Assembly: GCA_020404895.1 (NCBI GenBank)
Contig: JADBWK010000164.1
Location: 1-38,778 of the forward strand
Source: Pseudanabaena sp. M085S1SP2A07QC
GTDB taxonomy: Bacteria > Cyanobacteriota > Cyanobacteriia > Pseudanabaenales > Pseudanabaenaceae
Direction: 5' to 3'
DNA length: 38,778 bases
The notes beneath the pieces are model-generated. The model was not told the origin of the DNA and searched no databases. It worked only from the letters and a program-made list of their open reading frames with translations. The position numbers and the translations under genes are program-made. Shown piece by piece: positions 26,586-35,247 of the stretch (position 1 is its first letter; each line of letters begins with the position of its first letter).

Positions 26586-26668
26586 ATGCGACTGATTAAA
26601 GATAGGGCTAGAAAGTGAAAGATTTAGGGAATGAAATTAAGGAAATAATTGAGGTACTAATGAAATGA
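26586..26668 (+). other. Two chained micro-frames leading into hsdS
   Basis: A 10-codon frame (ATG 26586, stop 26616-26618) overlaps a 17-codon frame (GTG 26615, VKDLGNEIKEIIEVLMK) by GTGA. That frame's stop overlaps the hsdS ATG by ATGA at 26665-26668. The stop/start geometry is what translational coupling looks like, but the peptides have no known relatives and may be remnants. The rest of the gap, 26465-26585, shows no gene. Confidence 0.25.
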
Positions 26669-28011
26669 AATCTTTTGTCAATAAACAATCAGAGCAAGTG
26701 ACTTGGAATGATTCTTTGCCAATTGGTTGGGAATTTATTCGTTTGAAGTGGACAACAATTCAAATTGCAAATGGAATATGGGGAGATGAACCTAACGGCT
26801 CTAGTGATGACATTATTTGTGTAAGAGTTGCTGATTTTGACCGTACTGCTTTTAAAGTTAATCTTAATAAACCTACTCTACGGAATATTCCTTATAGTCA
26901 GCGATATGGAAGATTATTAAAATCAGGTGATTTACTAATTGAGAAGTCGGGAGGTGGGGAGTTACAACCAGTTGGAACTGTTGCGATTTATGACCATAAT
27001 AATCCTGCTGTTTGCTCAAATTTTGTAGCTCGCGTAGAAGTTAGAGAGGGATATGTTCCAAGATTTTTAACTTACCTCCACGCTCATTTGTATTCAATCA
27101 AAGTTAATACGCGCTCTATTAAACAGACAACTGGTATTCAGAATCTAGATTCGCAATCTTATTTTGATGAGTTTGCAGGTGTCCCCCCATTAGAAACTCA
27201 AAAACTGATCGCTACATTTTTAGATCGAAAAACCGCAGCTATAGATACGCTAATCGCCAAAAAACAACGCCTTATCCAACTCCTCGAAGAAAAATGCAAG
27301 GTCTTAATTAACCAAGCTGTCACCAAAGGATCAAACCCCAATGTCCCCATGAAAGATTCGGGCATTCCTTGGATTGGCAAAATTCCTGAGCATTGGGAGG
27401 TAAAACGACTCAAATATTTAACAACAAAAATAATTGATGGTACTCACTTCACACCAACTTATATTGATAGTGGAATTCCTTTTTTAAGAGTAACCGATAT
27501 TCACCATAATCATATCGATTGGTCAACTGTAAAGTTTATTTCAGAAATAGAGCATTTTGAATTATCAAAACGATGCAAGGTTGAAAAGAACGATGTACTT
27601 CTATCTAAGAATGGAACAATAGGGATTACTTTTGTAGTTAACTTTGATAGACCTGTCAGTATTTTTGTTAGTTTGTGTCTTCTAAAGCTTCGCAAAAATA
27701 TTTTACTTCCTAAATTTTTTGCTTCGCTCTTTCAGACTTATGCGATTGAAGAACAGATTGCTGAAGGTAGCAAGAAAAACACAGTTACTAACCTACATCT
27801 AAATAAAATTTGTGAGTTTTGGATTCCTGTTCCTCCCATTGACGAACAACAAATAATTTTGGATGAAATTAACAAAGCTGGGCAACAAATCAAAAAGCTA
27901 ATAGGATCTATTGAATTACAAATTGAAAAACTCCAAGAATATCGGCGATCGCTAATTACTGCTGCCGTCACTGGCAAACTAAATATCAAAGAGGTAGAGA
28001 CTAATGTCTAG
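26665..28011 (+). CDS. hsdS: Type I restriction-modification system, specificity subunit
   Basis: HsdS recognises a bipartite DNA target and holds HsdM and HsdR together. The 448 aa have the classic duplicated plan: target recognition domain 1 (about 15-175), a conserved helical spacer with FLDRKTAAIDTLIAKKQ and LIQLLEEK (about 185-220), domain 2 (about 230-395, opening IPWIGKIPEHWEVKRL), and the second conserved helix with LQEYRRSLITAAVTGK. Domain 1 and domain 2 are unlike each other, so the target halves should differ; the sequence does not reveal them. The start ATG overlaps the stop of a micro-frame, and the end overlaps xisH by 8 bp. The AT-rich recognition domains are the usual recombining, fast-changing part. 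Confidence 0.95.
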   Translation: MKSFVNKQSEQVTWNDSLPIGWEFIRLKWTTIQIANGIWGDEPNGSSDDIICVRVADFDRTAFKVNLNKPTLRNIPYSQRYGRLLKSGDLLIEKSGGGELQPVGTVAIYDHNNPAVCSNFVARVEVREGYVPRFLTYLHAHLYSIKVNTRSIKQTTGIQNLDSQSYFDEFAGVPPLETQKLIATFLDRKTAAIDTLIAKKQRLIQLLEEKCKVLINQAVTKGSNPNVPMKDSGIPWIGKIPEHWEVKRLKYLTTKIIDGTHFTPTYIDSGIPFLRVTDIHHNHIDWSTVKFISEIEHFELSKRCKVEKNDVLLSKNGTIGITFVVNFDRPVSIFVSLCLLKLRKNILLPKFFASLFQTYAIEEQIAEGSKKNTVTNLHLNKICEFWIPVPPIDEQQIILDEINKAGQQIKKLIGSIELQIEKLQEYRRSLITAAVTGKLNIKEVETNV

Positions 28012-28420
28012 AAAAGACACCTTTCACAATATTGTTCGCCATGCCCTCGAAAAAGATGGCTGGACAATCACACATGATCCACTTTTGCTACGCTATGAAC
28101 TAGGTAACCTATATATCGATCTAGGAGCCGAGAAAATATTAGCCGCAGAGAGAGAAGGACAGAAAATTGCGATCGAAGTCAAAAGCTTCCTGCAAAACTC
28201 TGCCGTTTCAGAATTCCACACAGCACTCGGACAATTTATCAGCTATCGGATGCTTCTAGCAGAGCAATATCCAGAACATACTCTCTATCTTGCTGTTCCA
28301 CTGGATACCTACACATCTTTTTTTGCTACCCAACTTGCTCAAGGCATTATCAGTAGTCAACAATTAAAATTAATAATTTACAAACCACAACAGGAGGTTA
28401 TTGAACAATGGCTAAACTAG
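28004..28420 (+). CDS. xisH: XisH-like PD-(D/E)XK nuclease-fold protein
   Basis: XisH is the partner of XisI, known from control of fdxN-element excision in Anabaena. The 138 aa are full length and carry a nuclease-like active site: Asp39 in YIDLGAE and Glu58-x-Lys60 in AIEVKSF, followed by a helix with conserved Gln77. Catalytic activity is inferred from these residues. The gene starts 8 bp inside the end of hsdS (GAGGT about 9 nt upstream) and ends 13 bp inside the following xisI, so translation of hsdS, xisH and xisI appears coupled. No XisF recombinase or nif gene is in the window, so a role in fdxN excision here is unlikely; a link with the surrounding restriction system is suggested by position alone. 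Confidence 0.93.
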   Translation: MSRKDTFHNIVRHALEKDGWTITHDPLLLRYELGNLYIDLGAEKILAAEREGQKIAIEVKSFLQNSAVSEFHTALGQFISYRMLLAEQYPEHTLYLAVPLDTYTSFFATQLAQGIISSQQLKLIIYKPQQEVIEQWLN

Positions 28421-28740
28421 ATCAATACCGTAAAGCTGTGCAGAAACTTCTGCAAGACTATGCCGCCTATAGTCACAATGATGAAATTGAAACCGAACTT
28501 ATTTGTGATACCACTAGAGATCATTACCAAATAGTTCATGTGGGCTGGCGCAGCGATCGGCGAGTCTATGGCTGCATCTTACATCTAGACATTAAAGATC
28601 AAAAAATCTGGCTACAGCACAATGGCACAGAAAATGATATTGCCGAAGAACTGGTAGAAATGGGAGTACCTAAAACCGACATCGTGATTGGCTTTCATTC
28701 TCCCTTCAAACGCCAATTCACTGAATATGCAGTTAGCTAA
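28408..28740 (+). CDS. xisI: XisI-like protein (second copy, paired with xisH)
   Basis: The 110-aa XisI partner of the preceding XisH overlaps it by 13 bp and has a strong AGGAGG (28392-28397) 10 nt before the ATG. It has the family core GWRSDRRVYGC, QKIWLQ, IAEELVEMGVPK and VIGFHSP. The overlap and order (nuclease-fold gene first, small partner second) resemble the layout of toxin-antitoxin pairs; that comparison is inference from layout only. hsdR begins 29 bp downstream, after a small tandem repeat TAGGATCGT. Confidence 0.93.
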   Translation: MAKLDQYRKAVQKLLQDYAAYSHNDEIETELICDTTRDHYQIVHVGWRSDRRVYGCILHLDIKDQKIWLQHNGTENDIAEELVEMGVPKTDIVIGFHSPFKRQFTEYAVS

Positions 28741-28769
28741 CTAAATAGGATCGTTAGGATCGTTGAGTT

Positions 28770-31748
28770 ATGACCCGTCAAACCAAAGAAAAAGCTTTTG
28801 AAGATGCCATTATCGACTCATTGCTCGTTAATGGTGGCTATCAGTTGGGAAATGCTGCCAACTTTGACCGTGAACTTGCTCTAGATAAAACTACCTTATG
28901 GCAATTTATCCAAACCTCTCAACCCGAATCATGGCAAAAACTAGCCGCAATTCATGGCAGTACAGTCGAGCAGAAATTTGGCGATCGCCTCTCCCAAGAA
29001 CTTGAAAATCGGGGAATGCTCGATGTCCTGCGTTATGGCATTACCGACTACGGCGTGCGCTTCAAACTCGCCTACTTCCAACCAGCTAGCAACCTTAACC
29101 CCGAAACCCTCGCACTCTACAACCAAAACATCCTTACCGTCACCCGTCAAGTCCATTACAGCATCAAGAATCCTAACAATTCCATCGACCTCCTGCTTAG
29201 CATCAACGGCTTACCCGTCGCCACTGTCGAACTCAAAAACCAGTTCACAGGGCAAGATGTCGAGAAAGCCAAACAACAGTACGGCAGCGATCGCGATAAT
29301 CATGAATTACTATTTCAATTTAAACGTCGGGCGATCGTGCATTTTGCCGTAGATCCAGATGAAGCTTGGATGACAACTCGCATCGATGGCAGCAACACTC
29401 GCTTTCTCCCTTTCAACAAAGGTTACAACAAAGGCGCAGGCAATCCACCCAATCCCAACGGCTACAAAACTGCCTACCTCTGGGAACAGATTTGGGCAAA
29501 AGATAGCTGGCTTGATATCGTGGGACGATTCCTACATTTAGAACAGGAGGAAATCACGATCAATGGCAAAACCATTAAAAAAGAGCGCTTGATCTTCCCC
29601 CGCTTTCATCAACTTGATGTCGTTCGCAAATTAACTGCTGAAGCAAAAGCCAACGGTACAGGACATAACTACCTGATCCAACATTCCGCAGGCAGCGGCA
29701 AAAGCAACTCGATCGCATGGCTAGCCTACCAACTCGCCAACCTCCACAACGAGCAAAACACACGCATATTTGACTCCGTAATTGTAATTACAGATCGTCG
29801 TGTTCTCGATCAGCAACTCCAAGACACCATCTATCAATTTGACCATGTGGCGGGAGTTGTCCAAAAAATTGATCGTAACGCCTCTCAACTCGGTGAAGCC
29901 CTTACCGCAGGCACAAACATCATTATCACCACACTGCAAAAATTCCCCTTTGTTCTCGAAAAAATTGGCGATTTAGCAAAACGTAACTATGCCCTCATTG
30001 TCGATGAAGCCCATAGCTCTCAAGGTGGTGAAGCATCGAAAAAGATGAAAGAAGTCCTTACGGTGATTGATCTTAGCCGTTCGGCAAAAGAAGAAAGCAG
30101 CATCTACAACGTCGAAGAAGAGGATGCAGAGGATTGGGTACGCAAATCAATGCTATCCCGTGGTAAACAGCCCAACCTTAGCTTTTTTGCCTTCACCGCC
30201 ACACCAAAACCGAAAACCCTAGAGGTATTTGGACAGATCAATAACCAAGGTAAACCCGAACCGCATCATCTTTATTCCATGTGCCAAGCTATTGAAGAAG
30301 GCTTCATCATGGATGTACTAAAAAATTACACCACCTATAAAACCTACTTTCGACTAACCAAAGCGATCGCAGATGATCCCAAAATTCATAAGAAAAAAGC
30401 AAGCAAAGCGATCGCCCGTTTTCTATCACTACATCCCCATAACCTCGCTCAAAAAACAGAAGTAATCATCGAACACTTTCGTCAATGCGTTATGCCCAAA
30501 ATTGGCGGCAAAGCCAAAGCGATGATCGTCACTGCTTCACGTCCCCATGTGATTCGTTATAAAGAAGAATGCGATCGTTATTTACAAGACCAAAACTACA
30601 CTGACATCAAAGCTCTGGTTGCCTTTACCGCATTTACAGATCGAGAAACTGGTATTGCCTACACCGAGTCCGACATTAACGGCTTTGGTGAACGGGAACT
30701 ACCTGAAAAATTTGAAACAAACGAATATCAGTTACTGATTGTTGCCGATAAATACCAAACAGGATTTGATCAACCACTTCTGCACACAATGTATGTAGAC
30801 AAAAAACTATCTGGAGTCAAGGCAGTCCAAACCCTATCTCGCCTCAATCGCACCTGTACAGGCAAAGAAGATACCTTTATCTTAGATTTTGCTAACGAAG
30901 AACAAGATATCCTTGAGGCATTTCAACCCTATTATGAGCAAACTACCCTCGCCGCCACTACCGATCCCAACCGTCTCTACGATCTCAAAAATCGCATTGA
31001 CAGCCTCCAAATTATTTGGGCTAGTGAAATCGAAGCTTTTGCCAAAGTGTTTTTTAAGCCTACTCAAAAAACTAGTAAACAAGACCATAGCCGCTTAAAT
31101 GCGCTGATCGATCCCGCCTGCGATCGCTTCAAAGGACTCAACGAAGAACAACAGGATGACTTCAAAAATACCCTTGTTGCGTTCATTCGTCTCTATGCGT
31201 TTCTGGCACAAATCATGCCCTTTGCTGATGCTGAGCTAGAGAAGTTCTATGCCTTTGCCCGTCTACTCCAAACAAAATTACCCAAACGACTCCAAAGCGA
31301 AGTCTTCAAATTAAACGATGAAGTTGGCTTAGAATATTACCGCTTGCAAAAGATTCGTGAAGGTCAAATAGTCTTGCAACAGGATACAGAATCAGCATTA
31401 CAACCGATTACTGATGCAGGGATACCTATAGACAAGGAAACTCAAGCAAAACTTTCGGAAATTATCGATATTCTCAACAAGCGCTTTAATACGGACTTTA
31501 CTGAAGCTGATAAATTTTTCTTTAGTCAGATTGAAGAAGAACTAATCCAGAATGTATCACTATCTCAACAAGCAAAAAGCAATTCTATCCAAAATTTTAA
31601 GTATGGCTTTGATGATATCTTTCTAGCTACATTGATTGAGCGGATGGATAACAATCAAGACATCTTTACAAAAATCATTGACGATCCAGAGTTTGGTGAT
31701 GCAGTAAAAGATTGGATGCTTAAAAAAGTCTATAATCGGCTTCAATAG
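28770..31748 (+). CDS. hsdR: Type I restriction enzyme, R subunit
   Basis: HsdR translocates DNA using ATP and cleaves unmodified DNA at a distance. The 992 aa begin with the nuclease domain (Asp140 in SIDLLLS, Glu154-x-Lys156 in TVELKNQ). The SF2 motor follows: Walker A HSAGSGKS (305-312), DEAH (412-415), FTATPKP near 480, and a second RecA lobe with KYQTGFDQP and QTLSRLNRT. A helical C-terminal region binds HsdM. All catalytic residues are in place, so the system looks functional. AGGA lies 10 nt before the ATG. It is the last gene of the operon, with a weak AT hairpin and T-run after it. HIP1 octamers inside suggest that the system has been resident for a long time. Confidence 0.96.
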   Translation: MTRQTKEKAFEDAIIDSLLVNGGYQLGNAANFDRELALDKTTLWQFIQTSQPESWQKLAAIHGSTVEQKFGDRLSQELENRGMLDVLRYGITDYGVRFKLAYFQPASNLNPETLALYNQNILTVTRQVHYSIKNPNNSIDLLLSINGLPVATVELKNQFTGQDVEKAKQQYGSDRDNHELLFQFKRRAIVHFAVDPDEAWMTTRIDGSNTRFLPFNKGYNKGAGNPPNPNGYKTAYLWEQIWAKDSWLDIVGRFLHLEQEEITINGKTIKKERLIFPRFHQLDVVRKLTAEAKANGTGHNYLIQHSAGSGKSNSIAWLAYQLANLHNEQNTRIFDSVIVITDRRVLDQQLQDTIYQFDHVAGVVQKIDRNASQLGEALTAGTNIIITTLQKFPFVLEKIGDLAKRNYALIVDEAHSSQGGEASKKMKEVLTVIDLSRSAKEESSIYNVEEEDAEDWVRKSMLSRGKQPNLSFFAFTATPKPKTLEVFGQINNQGKPEPHHLYSMCQAIEEGFIMDVLKNYTTYKTYFRLTKAIADDPKIHKKKASKAIARFLSLHPHNLAQKTEVIIEHFRQCVMPKIGGKAKAMIVTASRPHVIRYKEECDRYLQDQNYTDIKALVAFTAFTDRETGIAYTESDINGFGERELPEKFETNEYQLLIVADKYQTGFDQPLLHTMYVDKKLSGVKAVQTLSRLNRTCTGKEDTFILDFANEEQDILEAFQPYYEQTTLAATTDPNRLYDLKNRIDSLQIIWASEIEAFAKVFFKPTQKTSKQDHSRLNALIDPACDRFKGLNEEQQDDFKNTLVAFIRLYAFLAQIMPFADAELEKFYAFARLLQTKLPKRLQSEVFKLNDEVGLEYYRLQKIREGQIVLQQDTESALQPITDAGIPIDKETQAKLSEIIDILNKRFNTDFTEADKFFFSQIEEELIQNVSLSQQAKSNSIQNFKYGFDDIFLATLIERMDNNQDIFTKIIDDPEFGDAVKDWMLKKVYNRLQ

Positions 31749-31764
31749 AATTGAACAACTTTTT
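31741..31764 (+). terminator. Weak terminator at the end of hsdR
   Basis: TTCAAT-AGA-ATTGAA spans the stop codon and is followed after 4 nt by TTTTT (31760-31764). The stem is short and AT-rich. Confidence 0.4.
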
Positions 31765-31810
31765 ACTGCACCTTGTGCGTCCCATATCAAAGGATTTATA
31801 AATCAATTTT

Positions 31811-32545
31811 CTATTCTCGATCTACATTTACAAAGTTATAAGGAGCGGTGAAATCGTTGTAGCGGATTCTGAGGCGGTTCTCAAATCGGAGATCTAGCGC
31901 TTCAACGGCGGCGGCAAATTCAGGTTCTTTATCCCAATCGATTAGGAAAGAACCATTATAAATCATACTTTTCGTGAGTAATTCACCTTCAGCATAGTCA
32001 TGGGATAGCGGCTTGAGTGTATCCACAAAAGCATCAATGATGATTTGTTGACGTTCCTCGATCGCAGATTCTAGTTCTTGCCCAATCGCGATCGCTTCAT
32101 CCATACTCAGCACCTTACCAACTAAAGCTTCGCGCCTTTGCTGCAAGTCTTTATTTTCAGCTACAGCGAGATTTAAGTCTTCCGTTTGATTCCAAAAAAG
32201 TTTGACACTAACTTCTCGTTTACCGATTAAGTTATCGATCAGTTCTGTAAGTTTTGCTTCGTAAGGAATTAGTAGATCTTTTTCTACTTCTTCACATTCT
32301 TCAACCACCAGTCAGAACTACAAAGGCACAGCTTGATGAGGATCGATCGCCTTCATCAGTGATTCTAAAACTGTTTCGTGGGTAATCAGGTTTGCGCGGC
32401 TAGCGAGATATCTTTCCTGCTGAGATTCACTATAGACGATCGCAAAAGGAGGGATCGGATAAAACTGCACGGGCTGAGCATTCATCCCTTTGAGATCAAG
32501 ATTTTTAACTAGATCGAGATGATCGGCTTGCAAATCTGGTCTGAA
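31811..32545 (-). pseudogene. Broken GvpF/GvpL gas-vesicle protein gene
   Basis: Minus-strand residues match the gas-vesicle GvpF/GvpL family in one reading frame, but the frame is interrupted. The first part (to 32318) reads LKGMNAQPVQFYPIPPF, AIVYSESQ and ITHETVLESLMKAI, as in the middle of GvpL/F. Two stop codons, TAG (32318-32320) and TGA (32312-32314), lie 6 nt apart where the family has its L-P-L-R/Q-F-G motif. The frame then continues with VVEECEEVEKDLLIPYEAKL to a normal C-terminus (NDFTAPYNFVNVD). The 5' end is also missing: the frame closes at 32546 before a start. The protein cannot be made as such. No other gas-vesicle gene is in the window. Confidence 0.7.
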
Positions 32546-32757
32546 CTACCAAATCCGTTATCTGCGATCGCCGCAAATCGCACTAATGGTTCTTCAGTGG
32601 GATCAGTAAAAGTAGGATTATTTTCGGGAGGATTACTGGCTGGAGACTTGGCTAAAACTGGCTCATATTGGTCTTTCGATTTGGCGATCGCCCCATAAAT
32701 CAATGAGCTAGCTACAGACCCACCAAATAATGTCAGTAAAAGTTGACAGCGTTTCAT
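32509..32757 (-). pseudogene. Truncated 5' fragment of a possible metallophosphoesterase
   Basis: A frame from ATG 32757 encodes 82 aa with a hydrophobic N-terminus (QLLLTLFGGSVASSLIYG) followed by VRFAAIADNGFGSSDQ, which resembles the first beta strand and D-x-G motif of secreted cyanobacterial metallophosphoesterases. Homology ends at SSDQ, where the gas-vesicle fragment begins in another frame, so it looks like a gene cut at about 32540. The family call is tentative. Confidence 0.4.
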
Positions 32758-32808
32758 AAATGACCAGCGAATATCATGCGAATTTACTATATCAATAAAC
32801 CTAAGAAA

Positions 32809-32898
32809 GATCGGCAATAAGATCGGCAATAAAATTCAAATTAATTTGTAGTAAGCTATACACAGAGAAGAATATAGCAGTAAATAAAATCGGCAATG
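32809..32898. promoter_or_regulatory. Three direct repeats at the fic start
   Basis: GATCGGCAATAA occurs in tandem at 32809-32820 and 32821-32832, and ATCGGCAATG again at 32889-32898, where it overlaps the fic start codon (32896). Placement suggests a binding site for autoregulation of fic; the regulator is not identifiable. Confidence 0.45.
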
Positions 32899-34077
32899 TA
32901 CAGAGACGAAACCATTGATTTAATGGAACCGATGCTTCCATCAGAGGGAAATCGTGAGCTGGAAGACCTAGTTGTTTCGCTGATCCAAGCAACGAGTAGC
33001 TTAAAAGCGATCCTAAAACCCCGAATGACTGAAACGCTCGGCAATTTAGTCCGTAACATGAACTGCTATTACAGCAATTTAATCGAAGGTCATAACACTA
33101 CTCCTCGTGATATTGAACGAGCTTTGGTCGAAGATTTCTCAAGTAATCCTGCAAAGCGCGATTTACAACTTGAAGCTAAAGCTCATATTGAAGTTCAGAA
33201 GTTGATTGATCTTAACAAAAATCAGGATTTTGTTTCTATTGATTTTATTCAACTACTACATCGAGAGTTCTGCTCACGCTTGCCAGATAGTTTATTGTGG
33301 ATAGGCGAAGAATCAAATAAAAAGCAAGTTATTCCAGGTGAATTTAGAACAGGTAGAGTAATTGTTGGTGAACATACTCCTCCTGATGCGGATAAAATTG
33401 AAAGATTTTTGGGGCGTTTTATCGAAATCTACCATCCCCATAAACTTTCAAAAATCAAACAAGTAATAGCTGTTGCTGCGGCTCATCATCGTCTCCTTTG
33501 GATTCATCCTTTTTATGACGGGAATGGTAGGGTAGCAAGATTGTTTTCCCATGCTTATTTTAAAGAAATTGGTATAGGTAGTAGTATTTGGTCGGTTTCT
33601 AGAGGCTTAGCTCGAAAATTTCAAGAATATAAAAAGTTACTTATGTCGGCAGATTGTCAAAGAATTAATGATCTTGATGGTCGAGGCAACCTTAGTCTTA
33701 AAGCATTGAATGAATTTGTCTATTTCTTTTTAGAAACTGCAATTGATCAAGTTAATTTCATGAAATCATTAATTGAGCCTGAAACGCTGATTAAAAGACT
33801 GAATCTGTATATCAATGAAGAAATTGCATTAAGAAAGCTGCCTGAAGGTTCATTCGCTTTACTTAGAGAAGTGATTTTGTTGGATGAGGTTGAGAGAGGC
33901 TCAGCTTCACAAATAACTGGTTATCAGCCTAGACAAGCTCGTACTATTTTAAATACTTTGTGTAAAGAAGGATTTTTGATTTCTGACACACCCAAAAGCG
34001 CTGTAAGAATTGGATTTCCATTAAAGGCTATAGATCGAATTTTTCCATCCTTATATCCTTCTCAGGCATGTTTGTAA
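32896..34077 (+). CDS. Fic-domain protein (AMPylase type) with N-terminal inhibitory helix
   Basis: Fic enzymes transfer AMP (or a similar group) from nucleotides to hydroxyl side chains of target proteins. In 393 aa the catalytic motif [12 protein letters not shown] is complete (204-215; His204 base, Arg215 anchor). The autoinhibitory motif (S/T)xxxE(G/N) appears as SNLIEG (60-65) in an N-terminal helix, which places it in the class regulated within the same chain and explains the absence of an antitoxin gene. A winged-helix-like C-terminus (about 310-385, [17 protein letters not shown]) is typical of stand-alone bacterial Fic proteins and could bind its own promoter, where three direct repeats sit. 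The gene is AT-rich and has no full HIP1 octamer, unlike its neighbours, suggesting recent transfer. Confidence 0.93.
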   Translation: MYRDETIDLMEPMLPSEGNRELEDLVVSLIQATSSLKAILKPRMTETLGNLVRNMNCYYSNLIEGHNTTPRDIERALVEDFSSNPAKRDLQLEAKAHIEVQKLIDLNKNQDFVSIDFIQLLHREFCSRLPDSLLWIGEESNKKQVIPGEFRTGRVIVGEHTPPDADKIERFLGRFIEIYHPHKLSKIKQVIAVAAAHHRLLWIHPFYDGNGRVARLFSHAYFKEIGIGSSIWSVSRGLARKFQEYKKLLMSADCQRINDLDGRGNLSLKALNEFVYFFLETAIDQVNFMKSLIEPETLIKRLNLYINEEIALRKLPEGSFALLREVILLDEVERGSASQITGYQPRQARTILNTLCKEGFLISDTPKSAVRIGFPLKAIDRIFPSLYPSQACL

Positions 34078-34120
34078 GAAATTTGATAAAATCAATATTA
34101 GCCCCATTTGCCAATTTGTC

Positions 34121-35191
34121 ATGACAGCCAATACGTTAACCTCAGCATCTACTAAAGTCCTACCACTATTGGGGCGATCGCTATCTGAACTGACCGATTG
34201 GGTGGTATCGCAAGGGCAACCAAGCTATCGAGGTAAACAGATCCATGACTGGCTATATAACAAGGGAGCGCGAAGTTTAGAAGATATTACGGTGTTTCCG
34301 AAGGCATGGCGCGAAGAATTTGCTCTGAATCCGACTGCGGAAATTGGGCGATCGCAGATTCATCTCCACAAAACAACTCGCGATGGTACTGAGAAATTTC
34401 TTCTCAAGTTAGCCGATGGCGAAATTGTCGAAACCGTTGGCATTCCTACGAGTAAGCGCCTGACTGTGTGCGTTTCCACGCAAGTGGGCTGTCCGATGGC
34501 TTGCGATTTTTGCGCCACTGGTAAAGGCGGATTTCGGCGCAACTTGGCAAAGCATGAAATTATCGATCAAGTGCTGACTGTGCAGGAAGTAATGCAGCAG
34601 CGCGTCAGCCATATCGTATTTATGGGCATGGGCGAGCCGTTGCTCAATTATGAAAACCTAGTTGGTGCGATCGCAGTCATCAACAAAGACATTGGCATTG
34701 GTCAGCGCAATATCACCGTCTCCACCGTCGGCATTCCCAATCAAATCCCCCGCTTTGCAGAAGAGCATTTGCAAGTCACTCTCGCTGTGAGTCTCCATGC
34801 GCCGACTCAAGAAGTTCGCGCCCAAGTAATTCCTTCCGCCGATCGCTATCCATTGATTGCCTTGATGGATGACTGTCGTGAATATGTGGAAATCACGGGT
34901 AGGAGAATTAGTTTTGAATATACATTGCTGGCTGGTGTCAATGATTCACCTGAACAAGCCGAGGAACTCGCATATCTAATTCGCGGATTCCAAAGTCACG
35001 TTAATTTGATTCCCTACAATACTGTCAGTGATGCTGATTACAAGCGTCCAACCGAAAGAGCAATTCAAGCTTTTGTGCAGGTTCTGGAACATTATAAAGT
35101 TGCTGTGAGTGTACGACGTACAAGAGGACTTGAAGCAGATGCTGCCTGTGGTCAGCTAAGAGGACAACACCAGAAATCATTAGCCAGTTAA
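34121..35191 (+). CDS. rlmN: Dual-specificity 23S rRNA (A2503) / tRNA (A37) C2-methyltransferase RlmN
   Basis: This radical SAM enzyme methylates carbon 2 of A2503 in 23S rRNA and A37 in some tRNAs. The 356 aa show the N-terminal RNA-binding domain with [11 protein letters not shown] (36-46), the [4Fe-4S] motif CxxxCxxC at C124, C128 and C131, GMGEPL (169-174) for SAM binding, and the methyl-carrying C-terminal cysteine C343 in DAACGQL. Length and features are complete. ATG at 34121 lies 43 bp after fic on the same strand. A strong hairpin terminator begins at its stop codon. It marks the housekeeping right border of the accessory island that starts after secA. Confidence 0.97.
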   Translation: MTANTLTSASTKVLPLLGRSLSELTDWVVSQGQPSYRGKQIHDWLYNKGARSLEDITVFPKAWREEFALNPTAEIGRSQIHLHKTTRDGTEKFLLKLADGEIVETVGIPTSKRLTVCVSTQVGCPMACDFCATGKGGFRRNLAKHEIIDQVLTVQEVMQQRVSHIVFMGMGEPLLNYENLVGAIAVINKDIGIGQRNITVSTVGIPNQIPRFAEEHLQVTLAVSLHAPTQEVRAQVIPSADRYPLIALMDDCREYVEITGRRISFEYTLLAGVNDSPEQAEELAYLIRGFQSHVNLIPYNTVSDADYKRPTERAIQAFVQVLEHYKVAVSVRRTRGLEADAACGQLRGQHQKSLAS

Positions 35192-35226
35192 AAGCAAAAG
35201 CCTCGCACAGCGAGGCTTTTGCTTTT
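35190..35226 (+). terminator. rlmN terminator
   Basis: AAAAGCAAAAGCCTCGC (35190-35206) pairs perfectly with 35210-35226 around an ACA triloop, starting at the stop codon and ending in TTTT. Confidence 0.82.
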
Positions 35227-35247
35227 ACAGCGATTTGCTCTCAAATC

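Noticed and set aside
24011-31748. Type I system as a degraded relic
   Set aside because: All three subunits are full length with intact motifs, so there is no sign of decay.
32306-32326. Frameshift as the cause of the gvp interruption
   Set aside because: Both halves are in the same frame; the interruption is two in-frame stop codons, not a shift.
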